A DNA stretch of 9,544 nucleotides. Source: CAYOEZ01 sp964402955. Lineage in GTDB: Bacteria; Chloroflexota; DTOL01; DAOUCN01. Each line of letters opens with the position of its first letter. Position 1 is the first letter of the stretch. This document shows positions 1 through 5,601 of this stretch, in pieces. The stretch is from assembly GCA_964402955.1 (NCBI GenBank), contig CAYOEZ010000189.1, positions 1 to 9,544 of the forward strand, read 5' to 3'. The notes beneath the pieces were generated by a model that was not told where the DNA came from, ran no database searches, and saw only the letters and a program-made list of their open reading frames with translations. A program made the position numbers and the translations under genes.

Positions 1-64
1 GGCAGGAGAGAGAATCCCTATGAAAGTATTTGGCCTGGTGGCAACTCATCCCGTCTGTCTATCT

Positions 65-106
65 AGACACTAGCGGCTCGCGCCGTCTGGTGTCTTTCTG
101 TTTTCT
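65..106 (+). terminator. Rho-independent terminator of an upstream + strand gene
   Basis: Bases 65-77 pair with 82-95 (AGACACTAGCGGC against GCCGTCTGGTGTCT) around the 4-nt loop TCGC, with one bulged T at 86 and one G-T pair. A T-rich run (TTTCTGTTTTCT) follows at 95-106. This is a classic intrinsic terminator shape on the + strand. Two reading frames that are open from the left edge stop just before or inside the stem (TAG at 64-66 and TAG at 71-73). One of them may be the tail of the gene it serves, but too little is visible to say which. Confidence 0.6.
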
Positions 107-178
107 CAGGCTACACATCCAGCGCCGCATGCACTGCTCTTGCAGTTGCTGTTACGATTACGACAAGGGAGGGAGTGT

Positions 179-448
179 ATGAACTCGAGCATGATCGGAA
201 AGATTCAGAAGGCAAAGATCTACGCCGCAGAGCACGACCGGGTGACAGTGGAAGACCTGGCTGTCAGATTCCGGGGCGATCACAATACGTACGACGTCAG
301 CTTCCACGACGGCCAGTGGACCTGTGGTTGCAACTTTTTCGCAGCCTGGGGCATGTGCAGCCATACCATGGCCATGCAACGCATCCTGGGTGTCATGATG
401 CCGCCGACGCCGCAGGAGTTGGTCCGAGAGCCGGTCTTAGCAGAGTAG
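179..448 (+). CDS. Small SWIM zinc-finger domain protein
   Basis: This is an 89-residue protein consisting of little more than a SWIM zinc finger. The signature CxCx(8)CxH is visible as C49, C51, C60 and H62, in the context TCGCNFFAAWGMCSH. Before it comes a short basic region with a beta-type segment (about residues 22-48). SWIM fingers (Pfam PF04434) bind zinc and are found in SWI2/SNF2 helicases, MuDR-type transposases and stand-alone bacterial proteins, where they are presumed to bind DNA or protein. The ATG at 179 is chosen because a purine-rich GGGAGGGAG ribosome binding site lies just upstream; an in-frame ATG at 140 lacks one. The gene appears monocistronic, with a terminator hairpin before it and another 16 bases after its stop. 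No helicase or other partner gene lies beside it in the window. The domain call is firm and the role is unknown. Confidence 0.85.
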   Translation: MNSSMIGKIQKAKIYAAEHDRVTVEDLAVRFRGDHNTYDVSFHDGQWTCGCNFFAAWGMCSHTMAMQRILGVMMPPTPQELVREPVLAE

Positions 449-464
449 AAGCGACGTGCGTCAG

Positions 465-502
465 AGAGGGCGCCCCCATCGAGCGGGGCGCCCTCTTCGT
501 CT
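465..502 (+). terminator. Strong hairpin terminator after the SWIM gene
   Basis: AGAGGGCGCCCC at 465-476 is perfectly complementary to GGGGCGCCCTCT at 485-496, giving a 12-bp GC-rich stem with an 8-nt loop. It is followed by TCGTCT rather than a clean T tract. It starts 16 bases after the SWIM stop codon and lies just before the next promoter, so it probably insulates the two transcription units. Confidence 0.65.
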
Positions 503-505
503 ATC

Positions 506-535
506 TTGACGGCCCCTTGTGTAATGATGTATGAT
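506..535 (+). promoter_or_regulatory. Sigma70-type promoter of the deacetylase gene
   Basis: TTGACG at 506-511 (5 of 6 matches to the -35 consensus) and TATGAT at 530-535 (5 of 6 matches to the -10 consensus) are separated by 18 bases. Transcription would begin near 542, about 28 bases before the deacetylase start codon. The position, directly after a terminator and before a well-placed ribosome binding site, supports the call. The promoter could drive the deacetylase, M50-like and DUF3467 genes together. Confidence 0.6.
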
Positions 536-569
536 GTGACACAGGCAATAGAGATCAGGAGAATCGTTG

Positions 570-1634
570 GTGCGCCTGGACGCGCTTCGCCGTTCGCTCG
601 TCGTGCTCAGCCTGAGCATTGTGCTCAGCCTGAGCGCCAATCATATACAGGGACAAAGTGAACCGGTTAGCCCCACGCCGCCGCCCGACCCGGCAACGGT
701 CGCGGCACAAGCGCGCCAGATTGCCGAGGAGGCTATTCTGCGCATCGCTAACGATTGCTCCCTCATCGCCGATGCTCAGGAACAAACACGGCAAGCCGCC
801 ATCGCCGCCGCTCGTGACGCACAGAGCGCAGACACGCGCAGCGCAAGCCAACGCGGCGACGACCAGACTATAAAGGCGACCTCACGCGGCGCAGTACTGG
901 CGGCAGTTGCTGCCGTGACGCCGCCGATGCCAACGGCGGCGCCCCAGACTGGCCCGGCGCGTGTGCCCATCCTCATGTACCACCATGTCTCCGACGCGCC
1001 GGCGGGCGCCGATGCCATCCGCCTCGATCTCTCTGTCGGGCCCAAAGCCTTCAGCCAGCAGATGGACTATCTGGCCAGCCACGGCTATCAGACAATCGGC
1101 CTGGCCGATCTGGTCGAGCGCTTGCAGAAGGGACACGCTCTGCCGGCAAAGCCCGTCGTCTTGACGTTCGATGACGGATACGATGATAACTACAGCCAGG
1201 CCTACCCCGTTCTGCGCCGGCGCGGCTTCACAGGCACTTTTTTCCTCATCACGGATGCCGTCGGCAACCCTGAGTACATGACGTGGAGTCAGGCGATCGA
1301 GATGAGCCGCCAGGGTATGTCAATCGAGGCGCACGGCCGCACCCACAGCGATCTCGCAGCCAGCAGGGCCGCCGATCAAGCCTGGCAGATCGGAGGAAGC
1401 CAGAAGATTCTCGAAGATAAGCTTGGCCAGCCGGTTCGCTTCTATTGTTATCCCTCTGGTCGCTACAACGCACAGACGATTGCGACGCTGCGTGCGCAGG
1501 GCTATCTTGCCGCAGTCACCACAGCCTACGGCGCCACACACTCGGCTGCTGACCTGTTTGAGCTGACACGGGTGCGCATCCGCGGCGCCGACACAATCGA
1601 TCAGTTCATCAGTAAGCTCGAAACCGCACCGTAG
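570..1634 (+). CDS. Secreted polysaccharide deacetylase (NodB homology domain)
   Basis: This is a predicted extracytoplasmic carbohydrate esterase of family 4, which removes N-acetyl groups from a cell-surface or extracellular polymer. It has about 354 residues. A basic N-terminus and hydrophobic stretch (residues 1-28) form a signal peptide or anchor. A Pro- and Ala-rich linker follows (about 35-125), then the catalytic domain opening with VPILMYHHV near residue 132. All NodB motifs are present: TFDDG (199-203, with the base and metal-binding Asp), HGRTH (His 255 and 259, zinc ligands) and RFYCYPSG (about 290-297). The start is either GTG 570 or the adjacent TTG 567. AGGAG at 557-561 is better spaced for GTG. 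The VPILMYHHV opening resembles that of IcaB/PgaB-like and other peptidoglycan or poly-GlcNAc deacetylases, but the substrate cannot be read from the sequence. The M50-like gene follows 60 bases downstream. Confidence 0.9.
   Translation: MRLDALRRSLVVLSLSIVLSLSANHIQGQSEPVSPTPPPDPATVAAQARQIAEEAILRIANDCSLIADAQEQTRQAAIAAARDAQSADTRSASQRGDDQTIKATSRGAVLAAVAAVTPPMPTAAPQTGPARVPILMYHHVSDAPAGADAIRLDLSVGPKAFSQQMDYLASHGYQTIGLADLVERLQKGHALPAKPVVLTFDDGYDDNYSQAYPVLRRRGFTGTFFLITDAVGNPEYMTWSQAIEMSRQGMSIEAHGRTHSDLAASRAADQAWQIGGSQKILEDKLGQPVRFYCYPSGRYNAQTIATLRAQGYLAAVTTAYGATHSAADLFELTRVRIRGADTIDQFISKLETAP
603..635 (+). repeat. Tandem duplication within the signal-peptide coding region
   Basis: The 15-mer GTGCTCAGCCTGAGC occurs at 603-617 and again, identically, at 621-635, giving a period of 18 bases. 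It encodes VLSLS twice in the hydrophobic core of the deacetylase signal peptide. Each copy is itself palindromic (GCTCAG-C-CTGAGC). Confidence 0.8.
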
Positions 1635-1694
1635 TCACTGCGTGCCACAACGACTCCCGCTGCCCTGCATGTCACGATCGATAGGGAGAGATCA

Positions 1695-2504
1695 ATGAGT
1701 GGTCTGGAGACCCTGGCCTACGCGCTGGGCGTCACAGTGGCCTTGATGGCCATCATCTTCATGCTAAGCCGCATTCTCCTGCGCTTTGGTCTGTTTCCAC
1801 TGGCCGGCATCTTCACCCTATCAGGCTATAACCATTCGTTGCTCTACCTGCTCGTCTTCCCCGGCACGGTCGTTCACGAGTTGAGCCACTACCTGGCATG
1901 CCTCGCCACGGGCGTTCATGTGCGTGAAGTCCACCTCTTTTCCCCGCAGAAGAACGGCGCGCTGGGCTGGGTTCTGTCCGATCCGGCCGATCCGCTTCGC
2001 CGCAGCCTGATCGCCCTGGCGCCATTCCTTGGTGGCAGCCTGGCGATCTATGCGCTGGTACGTTTTGGCCTGCCGGCTGGCCAGATGGACCCACTCACCA
2101 TCGCGCCCACCGATCTCGTGGAAGGCTTCCGCATAGCGCTGTCGTCGCTCATGGCAGCGCTGCACGCCGTGGATATGCAGCGCTGGACGACATGGCTCAT
2201 CCTGTACACACTTTTTTCACTTGGTTTTGCTGTCGCACCCAGCAGTGAGGACATTACGCCACAGGCGATCTTCTGGCTGGTGCTGCTTGGCCTGGTCATC
2301 GCCATCCGCGCCGCCGATGAGCACTACGGCTGGGGGCTGTCGCAAAGCGCACTGCTCAACAACGTGGCGACATTCCTGGCCGGTGTGCTGCACAAGCTCA
2401 ACGCGCTCCTGCTCTTCTCGTGCGCCGTGGTTGCGCTGGGTACGCTGGTGCTTGTTCCCTTTGCCATGGCCGGCTATTGGTTACGATCGGGGGTTAAGTC
2501 GTAG
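1695..2504 (+). CDS. HExxH-containing multi-pass membrane protein (M50-like metalloprotease family)
   Basis: This is a 269-residue, strongly hydrophobic protein with an estimated five to six membrane segments (about residues 8-30, 34-56, 102-125, 165-182, 190-206 and 228-258). The sequence VVHELSHYLACLATG places a zinc-binding HExxH (H61, E62, H65) at the edge of a membrane segment, as in site-2-protease-like (M50/M50B) intramembrane metalloproteases. The classical second M50 motif (NxxPxxxxDG) is not visible; SSED at 183-186 could supply an acidic ligand, but this is a guess. The ATG follows AGGGAGAG with good spacing. The gene lies 60 bases after the deacetylase and 58 before the DUF3467 gene, on the same strand, so co-transcription is plausible. 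The protease-like fold is likely; catalytic activity and substrate are unknown. Confidence 0.7.
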   Translation: MSGLETLAYALGVTVALMAIIFMLSRILLRFGLFPLAGIFTLSGYNHSLLYLLVFPGTVVHELSHYLACLATGVHVREVHLFSPQKNGALGWVLSDPADPLRRSLIALAPFLGGSLAIYALVRFGLPAGQMDPLTIAPTDLVEGFRIALSSLMAALHAVDMQRWTTWLILYTLFSLGFAVAPSSEDITPQAIFWLVLLGLVIAIRAADEHYGWGLSQSALLNNVATFLAGVLHKLNALLLFSCAVVALGTLVLVPFAMAGYWLRSGVKS

Positions 2505-2562
2505 GACGGGGCAGCAACGGCGCGGATTGAACGCTCTGCACCGATCATTGAAGGAGATGCTT

Positions 2563-2886
2563 ATGTCAACAACAAACCAACCCCAGGCAGGACAATCGGT
2601 GCAGATCAACGTCGAGTTGCCCGGCGACCTGGAAGCTGTCTACTCCAATTTTGCGTTGATCACCCACTCGCCGTCTGAGTTGATCGTCGACTTCGCCCGC
2701 ATTCTGCCCAACTCCCCCAAAGCGAAGGTTTACGCACGCGTCATCATGACACCGATGAACGCCAAGCTTCTCTTGAACGCGCTCAGCGAGAACATCGCGA
2801 AATTCGAGCAGCAGTTTGGCGAGATCAAAGCGCCTGACCATGGATTTGGCGGGCAGCCCCAGCCGATGGGATTCGTGAAGAAATAG
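2563..2886 (+). CDS. DUF3467 domain protein
   Basis: This 107-residue protein matches the small DUF3467 family across its length: an N-terminal strand region (QINVELPGDLEAVYSNFALI), then HSPSELIVDFARILPN, then a strand with KVYARVIMTPMNAKLLLNAL and a helix ending in KFEQQFGEI. The length is normal for the family, whose function is not established. There is no signal peptide or membrane segment, so it is probably cytoplasmic. AAGGAG at 2551-2556 lies 6 bases before ATG 2563; an in-frame ATG at 2557 is too close to the site. It is the last + strand gene and converges on DUF4012. Its final codons and stop (around 2870-2886) resemble the spacer of the tandem repeat that begins immediately afterwards. 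Confidence 0.85.
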   Translation: MSTTNQPQAGQSVQINVELPGDLEAVYSNFALITHSPSELIVDFARILPNSPKAKVYARVIMTPMNAKLLLNALSENIAKFEQQFGEIKAPDHGFGGQPQPMGFVKK

Positions 2887-3437
2887 CCACGGCGCTAAAG
2901 CCGCCGTGCTACATGGACAAAGCCCCCCTCTGGGGCTATCCTGTCGCCGCGATTCAGCGCGCAGGGCTTCGTTTTGTAGCGCATGGCTTCAGCCTGGCGT
3001 CAGGCAATTTGGGATCCGTGAAAAATAGCGCCCATGGCTAAAGCCGCCGTGCTACATGGACGAAGCCCCCAGGGCTATCCTGTCGCCGCGATTCAGCCCG
3101 CAGGGCTTCGTTTTGTAGCGCATGGCTTCAGCCTGGCGTCAGGCNNNNNNNNNNNNNNNNNNNNNNNNNNNNNNNNNNNNNNNNNNNNNNNNNNNNNNNN
3201 NNNNNNNNNNNNNNNNNNNNNNNNNNNNNNNNNNNNNNNNNNNNGATTCAGCCCGCAGGGCTTCGTTTTGTAGCGCATGGCTTCAGCCTGGCGTCAGGCA
3301 ATTTGGGATCCGTGAAAAATAGCGCCCATGGCTAAAGCCGCCGTGCTACATGGACGAAGCCCCCAGGGCTATCCTGTCGCCGCGATTCAGCCCGCAGGGC
3401 TTCGTTTTGTAGCGCATGGCTTCAGCCTGGCGTCAGG
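2887..3437. repeat. Tandem array of 139-bp imperfectly palindromic units between convergent genes
   Basis: There are at least four copies or part-copies: 2887-3025, 3026-3144 (cut by the gap), 3245-3319 (partial) and 3320-3437. Matching positions in the last two lie 139 bases apart (GATTCAG at 3245 and 3384). The first copy carries a 4-base expansion (CCCCCTCTGGGG against CCCCCAGGG). Each unit has two 44-base inverted arms, in copy 2 at 3036-3079 and 3090-3133, around the 10-base centre CTGTCGCCGC. Arm A begins GGCTAAAGCC; arm B, read on the other strand, begins GGCTGAAGCC, and both contain GCTACA and ACGAAGCCC. A spacer starting AATTTGGGATCCGTG joins the units. The array starts right after the DUF3467 stop and ends at the base before the DUF4012 stop codon. 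No convincing gene is present; the short reading frames here are repeat translations. The paired arms may terminate transcription from both sides. Confidence 0.9.
3145..3244. other. Assembly gap (100 Ns) inside the tandem repeat
   Basis: A run of exactly 100 Ns is a conventional placeholder, so the true length is unknown. Judged by the 139-bp periodicity, the missing sequence would be 84 bases plus any multiple of 139 if the array is continuous. Alternatively the two flanks are the same copy assembled twice. Confidence 0.95.
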
Positions 3438-5423
3438 CTAGCGGATCAACACGACAAACTCCTGATCGGTCGCCAGATTGCTCTCGAACCGCACGATGTT
3501 ACCCTGAATACTCCTGGGCGATGGGCTGGCGCTGATCACCTTTGCCCCCGCTGGCAATGTCACGCTGACATGGAGGGACGTTGTGTCGGTGCCTGCCTGC
3601 TTTTGCACCAGCAACCTGTACTCGCGGGCGGCGCCCACGCTGCTCAGCACGGGCCGGGGCAAGTAGTACGTCAACTCGACCTCCTGCTTTGAGCGCGTGG
3701 GGATGACCAGCCAATAGGCCCACACCTGCTTCCCCGCTTCCACTCCGGCGTCCTCCAGATCGGCGCCGTCCTCGCTCGCCATGAGCGTCGCTCCGTCGGG
3801 AACATAGACGCGCAAATAGTTCCAGTAGCAACGATTCATCATCAGATCGTACGTCGCCTCGTAGGATGGCTCGTGCACACACTCGGTAGCGCGCGAGCTG
3901 GGGTTGTCGTATGACACAAGCACACGCCCGCGCGCCAGCCCCGCCGCATCGATAGTCACAGCGTAGTCGAGAGCGCGGGTCACAACGCCGTTGGCCTTAT
4001 TGAACCCCATGTTGGTGTCGACCACGAGCAAGTAGTCGCCGACCGTGTCAGCGACTGCGCCCCCCCAGTTGGCCCCATCGGTCACCACCCACCCGAGCGG
4101 CTCGTTCAGATAAACGAGGATGTGCTTCTCGTTCAGAGCTTGCAGCACGGACGTGCCCAACTGGACAAAGTTGACCGGGCGGGTGTTGTCTTCCAGGCGC
4201 AGGCGCATGGCCTGTAGCAAGTAGCTCATGAATTGCTTGCGCTGCACGTACCACGATAACCAGGGCGCCTTTGTTGCTGTCCCCTCGACCACGCCCTCGA
4301 TTGTACCGGGCGGCGGCGCCCAGTAGTCGCGTATCTTGGCAATCACGTTGTCTTGCGTCAGCACATCGTTGTCGTGCTCCGGCACCACAACGGAACCGAG
4401 CCCCCCTATCAGCAACTTGATCGCCAGTTGATCGACCGCGATCACACCGTCAACCTTCAGGTCGAGATCAAGCTCAGCAAAGAACTCCGCCGCTTTGGCG
4501 GACGTCGGAAAATCAGGCCAGAAGTTCGAGTCGCGCCACACCCAGAGCGGCGCATCCATGTAACGCATTAATGGCTCTGGCGGCTGCGGACGATCCTTCC
4601 ACTGCGTGTCCACCACATAGCTATCTGTTATGTCCAGACGTGTGATCTTCCCCTGGTCCAGCTTGAGGATGCCAATCGCCGTTATGAACCCACCGGTCGG
4701 GCGCAGCTCATCGTTGTTCTGGGCAAGCAGGGCATATGTCATCGGGCGAACTGCGCCAAGCACAAGCGGGGCCACCGTCGCGGCCCGGCTGACGGCGCGC
4801 ACGGCAGGCAGATACTTGTCCAGGCGATCGAGTTGTCTGGCGAGAGGAGAGACAAGGCGTACTGAGTCAATCTGCGCCCGCTCTGCAGCTGCGCGCTCGA
4901 TGAAGTCCTGCGCGTCAACAAAGGCGGGCTGAGCGTCGAGGACAAGGGGCAACAAGCGCTCGGTTGTGAGCTTGTTGTTGCGGTCTCCACCGCTGTCCCC
5001 CAGCACAGCGTCGACGACGGGCTGGAGTCCGTCAAAGAGGGTCATTCCCGCGCTGAGGAAGTGGTCGGCCATACGCAACAGATGCGGCGCTGCCTCGATG
5101 CTCGGCCCGATGGCAGGCAGCCAACCCAGGCGCTGCAACAGCGGCAGCAAGGGATCGACATCGGCTTGCAGAGCGCGGACGTCCTGCTGGCTGCCGCCAA
5201 GCTCCTGGCGCAGCGTAGCGGCCAGCTCGAGCGGCGGCGTGCTCCCTTTCTGACTTCCCAGCAGCGACTCGACACGATCCAGCCGCTGTTTGAGCGCCGA
5301 CAGGTGGCTATACACGCGCAAACCGGTCAGCGCGCCGCCGGCCACAACAACGAGCACGACGATCAGCACAACGGCGCCGATCAGGCGTCGTGCAAGCGAA
5401 CGCGCAGGGCGAAGGACGGCCAT
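3438..5423 (-). CDS. DUF4012 family membrane-anchored protein
   Basis: This is a 661-residue protein with one N-terminal membrane anchor (about residues 12-33, rich in V, I and L) and a large region predicted to lie outside the membrane. The family hallmark QNNDELRPTGGF is at about residues 235-246, followed by a strand region ending ITDSYVVDTQW. A coiled or helical segment (about 40-90) precedes the domain, and the C-terminal part is beta-rich. DUF4012 proteins are common in Chloroflexota and Actinobacteria; their function is unknown, with a surface or envelope role inferred from topology. ATG 5423 is preferred because GGAGAG at 5430-5435 lies 6 bases upstream and the anchor then begins close to the N-terminus. 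The frame stays open to 5579, but that extension (52 residues) is mostly translated mobile-element sequence. The stop abuts the palindromic repeat array. Confidence 0.85.
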   Translation of the reverse strand: MAVLRPARSLARRLIGAVVLIVVLVVVAGGALTGLRVYSHLSALKQRLDRVESLLGSQKGSTPPLELAATLRQELGGSQQDVRALQADVDPLLPLLQRLGWLPAIGPSIEAAPHLLRMADHFLSAGMTLFDGLQPVVDAVLGDSGGDRNNKLTTERLLPLVLDAQPAFVDAQDFIERAAAERAQIDSVRLVSPLARQLDRLDKYLPAVRAVSRAATVAPLVLGAVRPMTYALLAQNNDELRPTGGFITAIGILKLDQGKITRLDITDSYVVDTQWKDRPQPPEPLMRYMDAPLWVWRDSNFWPDFPTSAKAAEFFAELDLDLKVDGVIAVDQLAIKLLIGGLGSVVVPEHDNDVLTQDNVIAKIRDYWAPPPGTIEGVVEGTATKAPWLSWYVQRKQFMSYLLQAMRLRLEDNTRPVNFVQLGTSVLQALNEKHILVYLNEPLGWVVTDGANWGGAVADTVGDYLLVVDTNMGFNKANGVVTRALDYAVTIDAAGLARGRVLVSYDNPSSRATECVHEPSYEATYDLMMNRCYWNYLRVYVPDGATLMASEDGADLEDAGVEAGKQVWAYWLVIPTRSKQEVELTYYLPRPVLSSVGAAREYRLLVQKQAGTDTTSLHVSVTLPAGAKVISASPSPRSIQGNIVRFESNLATDQEFVVLIR

Positions 5424-5429
5424 GAACCA

Positions 5430-5435
5430 CTCTCC
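5430..5435 (-). promoter_or_regulatory. Ribosome binding site fixing the DUF4012 start
   Basis: On the - strand GGAGAG lies 6 bases before ATG 5423. The alternative upstream start at 5579 would place mobile-element sequence at the N-terminus. Confidence 0.7.
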
Positions 5436-5459
5436 ACACAGCAAAGGTTGCATCACATC

Positions 5460-5600
5460 GTAATTGCTCACAGTCGTCGAGCGATGGACGGCAACCACGT
5501 AGGGGCGCTGCTTGCTGCGCCAGACCTTCGCCGTTGCGACAACACACATGAGCGCAGCAAGCAGCGCCCCTACCTCCACACCATAACCATGAACAGTTAC
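5460..5600. mobile_element. MITE-like non-autonomous element, copy A (141 bp)
   Basis: The ends are inverted repeats, GTAATTGCTCA on the left and TGAACAGTTAC on the right (9 of 11 paired). The flanking octamers ATCACATC (5452-5459) and GTCACATC (5601-5608) match at 7 of 8 positions and look like a target-site duplication. Inside, a perfect 22-bp inverted repeat (5499-5520 and 5552-5573, starting GTAGGGGCGCTG) encloses a 31-base loop. A 165-bp relative lies at 8574-8738. It encodes no transposase. GTAA ends with 8-bp duplications are known features of the IS66 family, so mobilisation by an IS66-type transposase is a reasonable inference. The right duplication covers the stop codon of the DUF2085-like gene, and the element separates that gene from DUF4012. 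Confidence 0.8.
5499..5573. repeat. Perfect 22-bp inverted repeat (hairpin core of MITE copy A)
   Basis: Bases 5499-5520 are the exact reverse complement of 5552-5573, with a 31-base loop at 5521-5551. The transcript of either strand could form a very stable hairpin, which may attenuate transcription between the DUF2085-like and DUF4012 genes. Confidence 0.9.
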
Positions 5601-5601
5601 G

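Noticed and set aside
20..73. Short frame of 17 codons starting ATG after AGGAGAG at the left edge
   Set aside because: It ends inside the terminator stem and has no recognisable similarity. It is equally likely to be part of the tail of an upstream gene open from base 1 or 2.
140..158. Promoter-like TTGCAG and TACGAT before the SWIM gene
   Set aside because: The spacing is about 7 bases, far too short for a sigma70 promoter.
2221..2886. Long frame joining the end of the M50-like gene to DUF3467 in another frame
   Set aside because: Only the part from 2563 onward resembles a protein family and has a ribosome binding site. The upstream part is an out-of-frame reading of the membrane protein gene.
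3034..3322. Reading frames running through the repeat array and the Ns
   Set aside because: They are translations of the palindromic repeat and of the gap, with no start signals or family resemblance.
2887..3437. CRISPR array
   Set aside because: The units are 139 bp and near-identical throughout, with internal inverted arms. There are no short repeats separated by unique spacers.
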